Shown here piece by piece: positions 9,461 to 20,042 of a DNA stretch of 64,000 bases. The translations under genes and the position numbers were made by a program. How positions within the stretch are numbered: position 1 is the first letter of the stretch; the number at the start of each line of letters is the position of its first letter. The DNA is from Roseibium salinum (GTDB lineage: Bacteria; Pseudomonadota; Alphaproteobacteria; Rhizobiales; Stappiaceae), in contig NZ_JAPEVI010000003.1 in the NCBI RefSeq assembly GCF_026240905.1, forward strand, positions 1,178,001-1,242,000. Direction: 5' to 3'. Under the pieces are notes generated by a model, which worked only from the letters and a program-made list of their open reading frames with translations, ran no database searches and had not been told where the DNA came from.

Positions 9461-9601
9461 ATGTCTGACAGTATTGGGCCCAACGATTTGAAGTTTTCGG
9501 AGATTCAGCGTCTTGCGGCAACGCGGGGCAATGCGCGTGGCGATGAACGGCATGTGATCAGTTGCGCTTTAGGTGTCATTCCTGCGGCGCATCCGGATTA
9601 A
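9461..9601 (+). CDS. Small hypothetical protein (46 residues)
   Basis: A 46-codon frame beginning MSDSIGPNDLKFSEIQRLAA and ending CALGVIPAAHPD, with AGGAG correctly spaced before the ATG. I do not recognise it. Its last 26 bases overlap the 3' end of the convergent mechanosensitive channel gene, which weakens the case. The good ribosome-binding site and the palindrome that contains it are the only support. Confidence 0.3.
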   Translation: MSDSIGPNDLKFSEIQRLAATRGNARGDERHVISCALGVIPAAHPD

Positions 9602-10988
9602 GAAGATCAGGCACGCCCGCCTGACGCTCCTCGCTGACCTTCTCCTCGATCTGGGTCAATCTTTCGGTATTGCCCAGTTCAGAACTCTCTACTGTGTCTC
9701 GACGCGCCCGGGGTGCCGGTTCCCCTGCTGTCGCTTCCAGTCCTCCTGGGGCCATGCGAATCCGGTAAGTCGGTTCCGGCAGTTCGAAGCCCTTCTCCTC
9801 AAGAGCCCTTTTCACCAGACGGATGGCTTCGCTTCTCGCGCGATGAAAGTCGTTCTTGGTCTGATCAATCCAGCCGGCATACCAGATGATGATGGAGGAA
9901 TCGCCCACATCCTCGACCCACGACAGTGTCTCCGGATCGTCGAGCACAAATGGGAGCCCTTTCAGGGCGGAAATGCCGGTCTCCAAGGCTTCTGCAATAT
10001 TCGCATCTGGGTTGATCCCAAGCCGGAAATCGAACCTTCTCTGCGAATTGCGCGTGAAATTGGTAATGGTCGATTTGAACACGACCGCATTGGGAATGCG
10101 GACATGATTCCCCGCAAGTGTCATGATGATCGTTGCCCGCGATGTGAGCCTGATCACCAGTCCCTCGTACCCCTCTATGATCACGTGATCATTGGGAAAG
10201 AACGGTTGCCTGATGCTCAGCATGATCGAGGAGATGTAATTCTCGATCGTGTCGCGTACTGCAAACCCCAACGCCAGCCCGAAAATACCCGCAGCGCCGA
10301 GAACGGTGCCGATCAGTGCGGTCGCGCCCAGAAAGTCAAGAGCAACGACCAGTCCGGCGGCGATGCTCAAGATGCGAACCGCCTGCCGCAACAAGTCGGC
10401 GACGAAACCGTTCGGGGCGATCCGGTCCCACGGCCAGGCAAGACTTGCGACCCTGTAACCGGCGGCTGCGAAGACGCCCACAATTGCCAACGCGACCAGA
10501 ACCACGGGTAACAGCCTGTTGAGGTCGAACAGACGCTCTGCCAGCCTGCTGGCCGCCGGCCAGAAGCGATTCGAGACCGACGTCTCGATGGCAATTTCGT
10601 TTTCGACCGCAGCGACGCCCTGCACACGTTCGGCCAGTCTTTCGGCCCTTGCGGCGCTCTCCTGCTGCAATACCGGTCCCGACAATGTCACGACGCCTGA
10701 ACGGACCGACACTGCGACGGACCCCAGCCCGTCGATCTCGCCAAACAATCGGGTAATCCGCTCCTGGATTGCCTGGTCCTGACCATCCTGATCTCCGATC
10801 GCGATCATTCCGCCGTCAGGCGGGACGGTTTCCTGAGACATGGCGATTGGCGCGATGATCGCGGCGGAGGCGAAAACGATGAATAAGACAGAGAGCCGAA
10901 TGATCAGACCGGCCGGGCCGAAAGAGCCTGACTGTCGGAATATGAATGAATTCAATCGTGACCGCTCGGCCCCGGCTTGCCGATCCAT
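9576..10988 (-). CDS. MscS-family mechanosensitive ion channel with BON domain
   Basis: About 470 residues. An N-terminal membrane segment (LIIRLSVLFIVFASAAIIAP) is followed by a periplasmic BON-like domain (GLGSVAVSVRSGVVTLSGPVL), then membrane helices. The pore-lining helix and MscS beta domain follow: GTVLGAAGIFGLALGFAVRD, ENYISSIMLSIRQPF, DHVIIEGYEGLV and VRIPNAVVFKSTITNF. The C-terminal cytoplasmic part carries the usual WIDQTKNDF segment and a disordered tail. MscS channels release solutes during hypo-osmotic shock. The start at 10988 is preferred because GGAG precedes it by about 9 bases; the frame could begin at 11012 or further upstream. BON plus MscS is a known domain pairing in alphaproteobacteria. 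Confidence 0.85.
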   Translation of the reverse strand: MDRQAGAERSRLNSFIFRQSGSFGPAGLIIRLSVLFIVFASAAIIAPIAMSQETVPPDGGMIAIGDQDGQDQAIQERITRLFGEIDGLGSVAVSVRSGVVTLSGPVLQQESAARAERLAERVQGVAAVENEIAIETSVSNRFWPAASRLAERLFDLNRLLPVVLVALAIVGVFAAAGYRVASLAWPWDRIAPNGFVADLLRQAVRILSIAAGLVVALDFLGATALIGTVLGAAGIFGLALGFAVRDTIENYISSIMLSIRQPFFPNDHVIIEGYEGLVIRLTSRATIIMTLAGNHVRIPNAVVFKSTITNFTRNSQRRFDFRLGINPDANIAEALETGISALKGLPFVLDDPETLSWVEDVGDSSIIIWYAGWIDQTKNDFHRARSEAIRLVKRALEEKGFELPEPTYRIRMAPGGLEATAGEPAPRARRDTVESSELGNTERLTQIEEKVSEERQAGVPDLLNPDAPQE

Positions 10989-11263
10989 CAGTTTAGCTCC
11001 GATCCGACGCATTTCTCCAGGCCCGCCAAAGCCCGCCACCTGTTGCAGCCAAGCAAGTGGCTTAGAAACAACCAGAATATAGAAACACACTTGTGCATGG
11101 ACGCCAATTTCCTGCGTGCGCTCGGTATTGTTGGGTGCAGTTTTTTGGCAGTTCGGCGTCGACGGTCGCAAGAGCTGCCCATCTTCGTGGTGAAGAAAGG
11201 GGTTGGATCGCGGCGTAAAACCTTTAAGTTTTCAAGATTACGGCTCTGCGAACGGGTTTCCAC

Positions 11264-11938
11264 ATGACTGCAGTATCTCCCATCACCGTCGACGTAGTTT
11301 CCGATGTCATGTGCCCATGGTGCTTTATCGGGAAAAGGCGGCTGGAGACGGCGCTAAGGTCGGTGCCCGAACTGGACGTCGCGGTACGCTGGCATCCCTT
11401 TCAACTGGACGCCACCCTGCCAAAGGCAGGCAAGGACAGGCAGCGGTATCTCAGCGACAAGTTTGGCGATCTCGCACGCGCCGATGCGTTTTACGACCAG
11501 ATCAGGGCGGCTGGCCGCACCGAGGGCATTCCCTTTGCCTTTGAAGATATCAAACTGTCGCCGAACACGCTCGATTGCCACAGGCTGATCCTCTGGTCGC
11601 GGGCCGACGATTTGCAGGACGAGGTCGTGGAGCGCCTCTTTCAGGCATATTTTGTCAAGGGCGAGGACCTGACGAAAGCAGAGACGCTCGTGCGGATCTC
11701 CAAAGAAGCGGGCATGCAATCGGATCTGGTGGAACAACTGCTGGCAACGGACACGGATCTTGGCCAGACGGAGGCCCTGATTGCCACGGCACAGAATTCC
11801 GGAGTTACCGGCGTGCCGTGTTTCATCATCGACGGCCGGTTTGTACTTGCAGGTGCGGAGAAGCCGGAAACAATCGCAGCCGCCCTGCTTCATGCGGAAG
11901 AGACCCGCACCAATCCGGGAACGGAGATGCCGAACTGA
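11264..11938 (+). CDS. DsbA-family oxidoreductase (FrnE/2-hydroxychromene-2-carboxylate isomerase-like)
   Basis: A 224-residue cytosolic thioredoxin-fold protein with a helical insert. The N-terminal VDVVSDVMCPWCFIGKRRLE carries a CPWC redox motif, and GVTGVPCFIIDGRFVLAGA supplies the cis-proline loop. There is no signal peptide. FrnE-type proteins are disulfide oxidoreductases/isomerases linked to oxidative or radiation stress in other bacteria; the specific substrate here is unknown. It is monocistronic, ending just before a strong hairpin shared with eno. Confidence 0.88.
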   Translation: MTAVSPITVDVVSDVMCPWCFIGKRRLETALRSVPELDVAVRWHPFQLDATLPKAGKDRQRYLSDKFGDLARADAFYDQIRAAGRTEGIPFAFEDIKLSPNTLDCHRLILWSRADDLQDEVVERLFQAYFVKGEDLTKAETLVRISKEAGMQSDLVEQLLATDTDLGQTEALIATAQNSGVTGVPCFIIDGRFVLAGAEKPETIAAALLHAEETRTNPGTEMPN

Positions 11939-11964
11939 GTTGCCGCACTGCTGCCTGAAACGTC

Positions 11965-11992
11965 AAAAGCCCCGCGGTTTGCGGGGCTTTTC
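11965..11992. terminator. Bidirectional rho-independent terminator
   Basis: Stem AAAAGCCCCGC with GCGGGGCTTTT, 11 bp, loop GGTTT. It lies between the convergent DsbA-like gene and eno. Confidence 0.92.
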
Positions 11993-12011
11993 GTGTGTCC
12001 GGTCTGAAGGT

Positions 12012-13422
<1,411 letters not shown>

Positions 13423-13432
13423 TAAAGAAATT

Positions 13433-14281
13433 CTACTCGGCTGCCAGGGCCGGATCCTTCACGACATCGTCGATGGCTTTCAGCTGTTTCAAGAGCGCTT
13501 CGAGATGTTTCAGGGGTATCATGTTCGGTCCGTCCGAGGGGGCGTTGTCCGGATCCGGATGGGTCTCGATGAAGAGGCCGGCCACGCCCACGGCGACGGC
13601 TGCGCGGGCAAGCACCGGAACCATGGCCCTGTCGCCGCCCGTCGAGGCGCCCTGCCCGCCCGGCTGCTGAACCGAGTGTGTCGCGTCGAAGATCACGGGA
13701 GCGCCGGTCTGAGCCATGATCGGCAGCGCGCGCATGTCGCTGACGAGCGTGTTATAGCCGAAGCTTGCGCCGCGTTCGGTGAGAAGCACGTTCGGATTTC
13801 CCGACCCGGTGACCTTGGCAAGAACGTTCTTCATGTCCCAGGGGGCCAGGAACTGGCCCTTCTTGACGTTGACGACCCTGCCGGTGAGCGCGGCTGCGAT
13901 CAGGAGATCGGTCTGGCGGCAAAGAAAGGCCGGAATTTGCAGGATGTCGACAACTTCCCCGACCGGAGCGCACTGATCCGGGCCATGGACATCGGTCAGG
14001 ACAGGCATACCGTAGGTTTCCCTGATGTCGGCAAAGATCGGCAGTGCCTCTTCCATGCCGATGCCACGCCTTCCCGACAGGGAGGTCCGGTTTGCCTTGT
14101 CATAGGACGTCTTGAAAACAGTGCCTATTCCCAGTTTTGCGGTGATTTCCTTGATTGCCGCCGCGCATTCCAGGGCATGTTCACGGCTTTCGAGCTGGCA
14201 GGGGCCGGCGATGAGGCTGAAGGCCGCCTTATTGTTGAAGGTGACGTTTCCAACGGAAACTTCGCGGTTTGCCTCGGTCAT
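13433..14281 (-). CDS. kdsA: 3-deoxy-8-phosphooctulonate (KDO-8-P) synthase
   Basis: 282 residues. The motifs [71 protein letters not shown] and [11 protein letters not shown] are all present. KdsA condenses PEP and arabinose-5-phosphate to KDO-8-phosphate for the LPS inner core. The start at 14281 ([12 protein letters not shown]) has a GGTGG sequence just upstream and is preferred over the in-frame ATG at 14308. It is divergent from galU across a 385-base region. Confidence 0.96.
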   Translation of the reverse strand: MTEANREVSVGNVTFNNKAAFSLIAGPCQLESREHALECAAAIKEITAKLGIGTVFKTSYDKANRTSLSGRRGIGMEEALPIFADIRETYGMPVLTDVHGPDQCAPVGEVVDILQIPAFLCRQTDLLIAAALTGRVVNVKKGQFLAPWDMKNVLAKVTGSGNPNVLLTERGASFGYNTLVSDMRALPIMAQTGAPVIFDATHSVQQPGGQGASTGGDRAMVPVLARAAVAVGVAGLFIETHPDPDNAPSDGPNMIPLKHLEALLKQLKAIDDVVKDPALAAE

Positions 14282-14421
14282 GTTCCACCAGCTGATTTCG
14301 AACGGCATTTGATCGGCGTGCGGTTTTCACCCGCCCGACCTGATGCCGGCAAGGATTTGCGTGTTCCATAGCGTTCTTTTGACCCGCCTGCAATATCACG
14401 TCCTGAAATCGCGGTTTTCGG

Positions 14422-14437
14422 TTTAAATCGATTTAAA
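14422..14437. promoter_or_regulatory. 16-bp AT-rich perfect palindrome in the kdsA-galU divergent region
   Basis: TTTAAATCGATTTAAA is a perfect palindrome. It lies in the 385-base stretch (14282-14666) between kdsA and galU, which holds no gene I can support. The stretch should contain both divergent promoters. The palindrome stands out against GC-rich surroundings and could be an operator, but no regulator can be named. Confidence 0.4.
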
Positions 14438-14666
14438 TATGCTGTCGTCACGGGACCATCATTTTGCCATATGTATAATCTTCGTATTGCATTGCACATC
14501 CCGATAGTATGGCGAACGCAGTTGCCGGCCATCGCGTTTCTGAATGTGCAGAAATTAACAATGGGCCAACCTGGACCCGGTAAAAGGATGCGCGAACCTG
14601 ACTTGGGGCGGTTATTTTGGCCAATGAGTTTCAGATTTGTTCACGATCAACATTGGAAGGCGTCAG

Positions 14667-15560
14667 ATGAACAAGCCTATTCGTAAAGCGGTATTGCCCG
14701 TCGCAGGTCTCGGAACGCGCTTCCTGCCTGCCACGAAAGCGGTTCCGAAGGAGATGCTGACGATCGTTGACCGGCCGATCATTCAATATGTCGTCGATGA
14801 AGCCCGGGCAGCCGGCATCGAGCACATCGTTTTCGTGACCGGCCGAAACAAGCATGTCATCGAAGATCATTTCGATATGGCATACGAACTTGAGGATACG
14901 CTGAAGGCGCGCAACAAGACCGCCGCGCTGGAACTTCTGGAAAAACACCGGCCGCAGCCCGGCTCCACCAGTTTCACCCGGCAACAGGCCCCGCTCGGCC
15001 TGGGGCATGCCATCTGGTGCGCGCGCGATATCATCGGCAACGAACCCTTTGCCGTTCTCCTGCCGGACGTAATCATCAAGTCGCAGGTGAGCTGCCTGAA
15101 GCAGATGGTCGATCTTTACGGTCAGGTCGGCGGCAATATCATCGCGGTGGAAGAGGTCCCCGATGACCAGACCCACAACTACGGCATTGTGGAACTCGCC
15201 AAGGAGATCAACGGCAATGCCAGCCATATCTCCAACATGGTCGAAAAACCCGCTCCCGGCACGGCGCCGTCCAATCTGATGATTACCGGCCGCTATATTC
15301 TGCAGCCGGAGATCTTCGAACTTCTGTCCCATCAGGGGGCGGGTGCAGGCGGGGAAATCCAGCTGACCGACAGCATGCTCGCGCTGATGAAGGAACAACC
15401 CTTTGCGTCGCTCAAGTTTGAAGGGCGCAGCTACGACTGCGGCAACAAGCCCGGATTCCTAAGCGCCAACATTGCCTTCGGCATGGACGATCCCAAGCTT
15501 GCCGAGGAACTCGTGCCGTTCATGATGGAGATAATCGGCCGGCCTCTGGCCGCCGAATAA
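14667..15560 (+). CDS. galU: UTP-glucose-1-phosphate uridylyltransferase
   Basis: 297 residues. It starts [20 protein letters not shown] with the nucleotide-binding signature [18 protein letters not shown], then [39 protein letters not shown] and [20 protein letters not shown] precedes the ATG at 14667; the frame opens ten codons earlier without support. GalU makes UDP-glucose for exopolysaccharides, glycolipids and osmoregulated glucans. The following gene encodes a UDP-sugar dehydrogenase, so both probably supply precursors for surface polysaccharides, although a hairpin lies between them. Confidence 0.96.
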   Translation: MNKPIRKAVLPVAGLGTRFLPATKAVPKEMLTIVDRPIIQYVVDEARAAGIEHIVFVTGRNKHVIEDHFDMAYELEDTLKARNKTAALELLEKHRPQPGSTSFTRQQAPLGLGHAIWCARDIIGNEPFAVLLPDVIIKSQVSCLKQMVDLYGQVGGNIIAVEEVPDDQTHNYGIVELAKEINGNASHISNMVEKPAPGTAPSNLMITGRYILQPEIFELLSHQGAGAGGEIQLTDSMLALMKEQPFASLKFEGRSYDCGNKPGFLSANIAFGMDDPKLAEELVPFMMEIIGRPLAAE

Positions 15561-15613
15561 GACGTCACGGCACGCGCCAGACTTGAAATCAGGCAGAAGA
15601 ACCGATTAGGAGT

Positions 15614-15648
15614 GGGCCGGGCACCATCTATCTGGTGATCCGGCCCTT
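15614..15648 (+). terminator. Intergenic hairpin after galU
   Basis: GGGCCGG pairs with CCGGCCC, with an inner CACCA/TGGTG pairing, followed by TTCCC. The stem is strong but the T-tract is poor, so it may act as an attenuator or mRNA stabiliser between galU and the dehydrogenase gene, not a full terminator. Confidence 0.5.
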
Positions 15649-15666
15649 CCCTGTTCAGGAACCCTC

Positions 15667-16974
15667 ATGTCTGAAACGCCCATTGTGTCCAAGAAGATCG
15701 CCGTGATCGGCCTTGGTTATGTCGGTCTGCCGGTTGCAACCGCCTTTGCGGCCACGGGCTTCGATGTGCTGGGGTTCGACATCAGCCGGCGCCGGCTCGA
15801 GGAGTTGAGGGATGGGCGGGACAGCACCGCGTCGGTGTCGCCGGAGGAACTTTCCAGGCAAACGCTCCGCTTTTCGGCAAACGAGAAAGACCTGCAGGAC
15901 AGGGACGTTCTGATCATTGCCGTGCCCACTCCCGTCGATCAGGCAAAGCGGCCCGATCTGGCTCCCTTCAGGAGTGCGGCAGCAACCGCCGGGCGCAACA
16001 TGAAGTCCGGAGCGATCGTTGTTTTCGAATCGACTGTCTATCCGGGGGCGACCGAGGAAGTCGCCGTGCCCATCTTAGAGCGGGAGTCGGGTAGAACCCT
16101 GGGTGACGGTTTCGAGGTCGGCTACTCGCCGGAGCGTATCAATCCCGGCGACAGCCAGCGCGGGTTCGCCGACATCATCAAGATCGTCTCCGCATCCTGC
16201 GCAACCGCGGCCGAAACGCTGGCCAGCCTCTATGGCGCGGTCGTAACGGCCGGCATTCACGTGGCGCCGTCGATAAAGGTCGCAGAAGCCGCCAAGGTGA
16301 TCGAAAACACGCAGCGGGATCTGAACATCGCTCTGATGAATGAGCTTGCCATGATGTTTCAGCAGCTGGGGATCGACACGCGCGATGTGCTGAAAGGATC
16401 AGCCACCAAATGGAATTTTCTGCCCTTCCAGCCAGGGCTGGTCGGCGGTCACTGCATCGGCGTCGATCCCTATTATCTCACGCACAAGGCGCATGAGATC
16501 GGCCTGACCCCGCAGGTGATTCTGGCCGGGCGGGGAACGAACGAGGCGATGCCGGCCTTCATCGCCGGCAAGATCATTCAGGAAAGCGTGAAGCTCGGTT
16601 TGCCGATGCCGCCCAGAATTGCCGTTCTGGGCATCACGTACAAAGCCGATGTTCCCGACACCCGCAATTCCAAGGTTGTCGACCTGATCCGGGAGCTGGA
16701 GAATTTCGGTGCCGATGTGCTGGTGCATGATCCGCTCGCCGACCCGGCCGAGGTCGCAAGCGAATACGGGATCACCTTGTCCGCTTACGATGCCCTGATC
16801 TCCGGGGCGGATGCGGTCGTTCTGGCGGTTCCGCACAAGCAGTTCCTGCGAGAAGGCCGTGTGTGGCAGTTGATTACCGACATTCTGAGAAACTCCGCGG
16901 GATTGGTCGCGGACATTCCCGCCCTGCTGGACCGCGACAGCGTGCCCGATGGTGTCACGCTCTGGCGACTTTGA
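15667..16974 (+). CDS. Nucleotide-sugar dehydrogenase (UDP-N-acetylhexosamine 6-dehydrogenase, TviB/WbpO-like)
   Basis: 435 residues. The N-terminal NAD-binding fold has KIAVIGLGYVGLPVA, and PTPVDQAKRPDLAPF follows. The central domain has AAKVIENTQRDLNIALMNE and the catalytic-cysteine motif GGHCIGVDPYYL. The C-terminal UDP-binding domain has VLGITYKADVPDTRNSKV. The VIENTQRDLNIALMNEL segment is typical of the UDP-GlcNAc/UDP-GalNAc dehydrogenase subgroup, which differs from UDP-glucose dehydrogenases. The product would be a UDP-N-acetylhexosaminuronic acid for surface polysaccharide. No glycosyltransferases are adjacent. Confidence 0.88.
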   Translation: MSETPIVSKKIAVIGLGYVGLPVATAFAATGFDVLGFDISRRRLEELRDGRDSTASVSPEELSRQTLRFSANEKDLQDRDVLIIAVPTPVDQAKRPDLAPFRSAAATAGRNMKSGAIVVFESTVYPGATEEVAVPILERESGRTLGDGFEVGYSPERINPGDSQRGFADIIKIVSASCATAAETLASLYGAVVTAGIHVAPSIKVAEAAKVIENTQRDLNIALMNELAMMFQQLGIDTRDVLKGSATKWNFLPFQPGLVGGHCIGVDPYYLTHKAHEIGLTPQVILAGRGTNEAMPAFIAGKIIQESVKLGLPMPPRIAVLGITYKADVPDTRNSKVVDLIRELENFGADVLVHDPLADPAEVASEYGITLSAYDALISGADAVVLAVPHKQFLREGRVWQLITDILRNSAGLVADIPALLDRDSVPDGVTLWRL

Positions 16975-17061
16975 CGCCATTGTAAGATTTCGCATCCACG
17001 ATTTGCTGCACTTGCAAGCAAAACGTGCCGGAGTGCTTTCCGACCCGTGCAAAAGCAGCCG

Positions 17062-17091
17062 TTGATGCAAACTGATGCAAATTGATGCAGG
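17062..17091 (+). repeat. Three tandem 10-bp direct repeats upstream of a secreted protein gene
   Basis: TTGATGCAAA, CTGATGCAAA and TTGATGCAGG follow one another without gaps, sharing TGATGCA at an exact 10-bp period. They lie 77 bases before the start of the DUF4864 gene. The helical phasing suggests a regulator-binding array, but this is unproven. Confidence 0.5.
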
Positions 17092-17167
17092 GGATTACTC
17101 GGTCTTTAGGAAACCAAAAAGGATTCTGAGCCGTATACTGATGGTGTTCGGAAAAGGAGAACCGATT

Positions 17168-17602
17168 ATGGCTCAGGCTCATTTCTGGAAGTTCGCTGCG
17201 GCAGCGGCCTTAAGTGCGGTTTTGTTCACTGGTGCGGCCCATGGTGAAGACGGGCTGGACAGCGGTGTCTTTCAGCAGGTCATCAAGAAGCAGATGAGTG
17301 CGTTTGCATCCGGCAATGCAAAAGCCGCATTTTCCTTTGCCACCAATTCCCTGCAGCAGCGTTTCCAAACGCCTGAGTTCTTCATGGAGATGGTCCGCCA
17401 AGGGTACCAGCCGGTCTACCAGCCGCAGAACGTCACCTTCGGCCGGTCGCGGATGACCAAATACGGACCGACACAGGAAGTCTACCTGACGGGGCCGAAG
17501 GGCAAGGACTGGCTGGCGCTTTACAGTTTTGAGCAGCAGGAAGACGGTTCCTGGCGGATTTCCGGGTGCTATCTGACACAGTCAGCCGGTTTTTCGGCGT
17601 AA
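17168..17602 (+). CDS. Secreted DUF4864-family protein
   Basis: 144 residues with a clear signal peptide (FAAAAALSAVLFTGAAHG, cleavage about residue 25). The mature part reads VFQQVIKKQMSAFASGNAKA, QTPEFFMEMVRQGYQPVY and WLALYSFEQQEDGSWRISGC, matching the small periplasmic DUF4864 family, which has a SnoaL/NTF2-like feel. AAGGAG precedes the ATG at 17168. Function is unknown. It stands alone between the plus-strand dehydrogenase gene and the minus-strand tgt. Confidence 0.8.
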   Translation: MAQAHFWKFAAAAALSAVLFTGAAHGEDGLDSGVFQQVIKKQMSAFASGNAKAAFSFATNSLQQRFQTPEFFMEMVRQGYQPVYQPQNVTFGRSRMTKYGPTQEVYLTGPKGKDWLALYSFEQQEDGSWRISGCYLTQSAGFSA

Positions 17603-17618
17603 ATCGAAACCCACATGA

Positions 17619-18769
17619 TCAGAGCGCCGGAAGGTCTCCGCGCGCCCAGTCTTCCTTCGTCTTTGCGTAGAAATCGGCAAAGCGGCCTTCTTCAATGGCG
17701 TCACGCATGCCCTGCATGAGCTGCTGATAGTAAGCGATATTGTTCCAGGTCAGCAGCATGCCGGCCAGTCCCTCGCCCGCGCGCACCAGGTGATGCAGAT
17801 AGGCGCGGCTATAGATGCTCGAGGCCGGGCAGTCGCTTTCTTCGTCCAATGGTCGCGGATCTTCCTGGTGGCGGGCGTTTTTCAGGTTCACCTTGCCAAA
17901 GCGCGTATAGGCCAGGCCGTGGCGTCCCGCACGTGTCGGCATGACACAGTCGAACTGGTCAATACCGCGTTTGACGCTTTCAAGCAGATCGTCCGGTGTC
18001 CCGACCCCCATCAGATATCGCGGTTTGCCGGCCGGCATGACCGGTGTGGTGATGTCCAGCATCCTGAGCATGACCTCCTGCGGTTCACCGACCGCGAGAC
18101 CTCCGACGGAATAACCCTCGAACGGCAGCCGGCCGAGTTCTTCCGCCGACCGGATGCGCAGGTCAGGCTGATCGCCCCCTGGACGATGCCGTAAAGCCCC
18201 TGCCCTTTGCCCGGGCCGCCCATCCGCTCGAACTGTTTGCGGGATCGTTCCGCCCACCGGAGCGACAGTTCCATGGCGCGCTGAACTTCTTCCCTTTCGC
18301 TCGGCAGCTTGATGCACTCGTCGAGCTGCATCTGGATGTCCGAGCCGAGAAGACCCTGGATTTCGACGGAGCGCTCCGGCGTCAGATGATATTTTTGTCC
18401 ATCGATATGGCTTTGGAAACGAACGCCGTCTTCGTCCAGCTTGCGCAATTGCGCCAGCGACATGACCTGAAAACCGCCGCTGTCGGTCAGGATCGTGTGC
18501 GGCCAGTTCATGAACTTGTGCAGACCGCCCAGCCTGTGGACCCGTTCGGCCGTCGGCCGCAGCATCAGATGATACGTATTGCCAAGCACGACATCGGCGC
18601 CTGTTTCGCGCACCTGGTCCGGATACATGGCCTTGACCGTCGCCTGCGTTCCCACCGGCATGAAGGCAGGCGTGCGAACGACGCCATGGGGGGTCGTGAT
18701 TTCACCCCGCCGGGCCATGCCATCGCTGGTGATCAGCTTGAAGCCGAATGTCTTGTTGTCCTCGGGCAT
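17619..18769 (-). CDS. tgt: Queuine tRNA-ribosyltransferase, frame interrupted by a one-base deficit
   Basis: Two overlapping frames together make a normal 383-residue Tgt. The first part holds [21 protein letters not shown], the catalytic [10 protein letters not shown] and GLYGIVQGG. The second holds [44 protein letters not shown] and SRAYLHHL. The break is in a run of five C (plus strand 18175-18179); a sixth C restores the frame exactly. Of the usual three zinc cysteines only the middle one is present (ESDCPAS), while the histidine in YLHHL is kept; I recall this variant from other alphaproteobacteria. Tgt inserts the queuosine precursor in tRNA. queA lies 10 bases upstream. Confidence 0.9.
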
Positions 18770-18779
18770 GGCAAAGGTC

Positions 18780-19853
18780 CTATTTCGCGCCCTGTTGCGG
18801 GAACAGAAGCGACGCGTCTCCATAGCTGTAAAAGCGGTATTGCTCGCCGATGGCATGAGCATAGGCTGCCTGCATCGTTTCGAGGCCGGACAAAGCGCTC
18901 ACCAGCATGAACAGGGTCGAACGCGGCAAATGGAAATTGGTCATCAAGGCATCGATTGCCTTGAACCGGTAGCCCGGCGTGATGAAGATAGCCGTTTCTC
19001 CGGAAAAGGCCTCGATCGAGCCGGTTTCGCGGGCCGAACTCTCCAGTATCCGCAAGGACGTGGTTCCGACGCTGACGACTTTGTTTCCCCGTGCCTTGAC
19101 GGCCTTCAGGGCTTCTGCCGTTTCGAACGGCACTTCGCCCCCCTCGGCATGCATCTTGTGGTCGTCCGTATCATCGGCCTTTACGGGCAGGAACGTTCCG
19201 GCGCCGACATGCAGCGTCACGCGGTGCTGTTCGATGCCGCGATCAGCCAAAGCCTGCAGCAGTTGCGGCGTGAAATGCAGTCCGGCGGTCGGCGCGGCAA
19301 CGGCGCCGTCCTTTTGAGCAAAGATCGTCTGGTAATCACTGCGGTCTTGCTCATCCTCTCCGCGCTTTTGTGCGATGTAGGGCGGAAGTGGAATGTGTCC
19401 CACCTTGGCGATCGCAGTATCCAGTTCCAGGCCGGAGCGGTCGAAGATCAACAGGACCTCGCCACCTTCACTCTTTTCGGCCACTTTGGCGCTCAGCCTT
19501 GTTTCTGGACCGTCGAAAATGATGGTGTCCTCGATCTGCAGCTTTTTGGCCGGCCTGACAAAGGCGCGCCATCGGTCTGGGCCGGAGCGCAGATGCAGGG
19601 TCGCACTGATACCGGCCGTGATCTCGCCGCGGATGCGTTTTCCCTCCAGTTGAGCCGGGATGACCTTGGTGTCGTTGAACACCAGCGCATCGCCGGGCTC
19701 TAGAATCGACGGCAGGTCACGCACACCGTGATCGCTCAACACCGGCTCCGCGCCCGGCCGTACGATCAGCATGCGGGCGGCGTCGCGGGGACGCGCCGGA
19801 CGCAGTGCAATCCTCTCGTTGGGAAGATCGAAATCGAACTGATCGACGCGCAT
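18780..19853 (-). CDS. queA: S-adenosylmethionine:tRNA ribosyltransferase-isomerase
   Basis: 357 residues, family length. [20 protein letters not shown] is the characteristic start, followed by [12 protein letters not shown], the [10 protein letters not shown] loop, [26 protein letters not shown] and [16 protein letters not shown]. QueA transfers the ribosyl moiety of AdoMet to preQ1-modified tRNA to form epoxyqueuosine. It is directly upstream of tgt, which acts one step earlier in the same pathway. An upstream extension of 22 codons is ignored because the conserved start is at 19853. Confidence 0.97.
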   Translation of the reverse strand: MRVDQFDFDLPNERIALRPARPRDAARMLIVRPGAEPVLSDHGVRDLPSILEPGDALVFNDTKVIPAQLEGKRIRGEITAGISATLHLRSGPDRWRAFVRPAKKLQIEDTIIFDGPETRLSAKVAEKSEGGEVLLIFDRSGLELDTAIAKVGHIPLPPYIAQKRGEDEQDRSDYQTIFAQKDGAVAAPTAGLHFTPQLLQALADRGIEQHRVTLHVGAGTFLPVKADDTDDHKMHAEGGEVPFETAEALKAVKARGNKVVSVGTTSLRILESSARETGSIEAFSGETAIFITPGYRFKAIDALMTNFHLPRSTLFMLVSALSGLETMQAAYAHAIGEQYRFYSYGDASLLFPQQGAK

Positions 19854-19991
19854 CGCGGCCTTGCTGCTCAGGAAATCGGGAAAGTTCGGCGGGGCGGATG
19901 GGCCCGCTGCCGGGTGCACCGCTCATAGACGCCCGGACACCACCGGTCAACAGTCAGGCACGGTTTCGGCCCTGTTCATCATGGAAAAGGA

Positions 19992-20020
19992 AAAGGCGCG
20001 GAAACGGCCTCCGCGCCTTT
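19992..20020 (-). terminator. Terminator after the cyclophilin genes
   Basis: An 11-bp stem AAAGGCGCGGA with TCCGCGCCTTT and a 7-base loop. Read on the minus strand it follows the cyclophilin gene ending at 20043 and runs into a T-rich tract. It separates coaD-ppi-ppi from queA-tgt. Confidence 0.85.
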
Positions 20021-20042
20021 ATGACTTCGATAGTCGGCGTGA

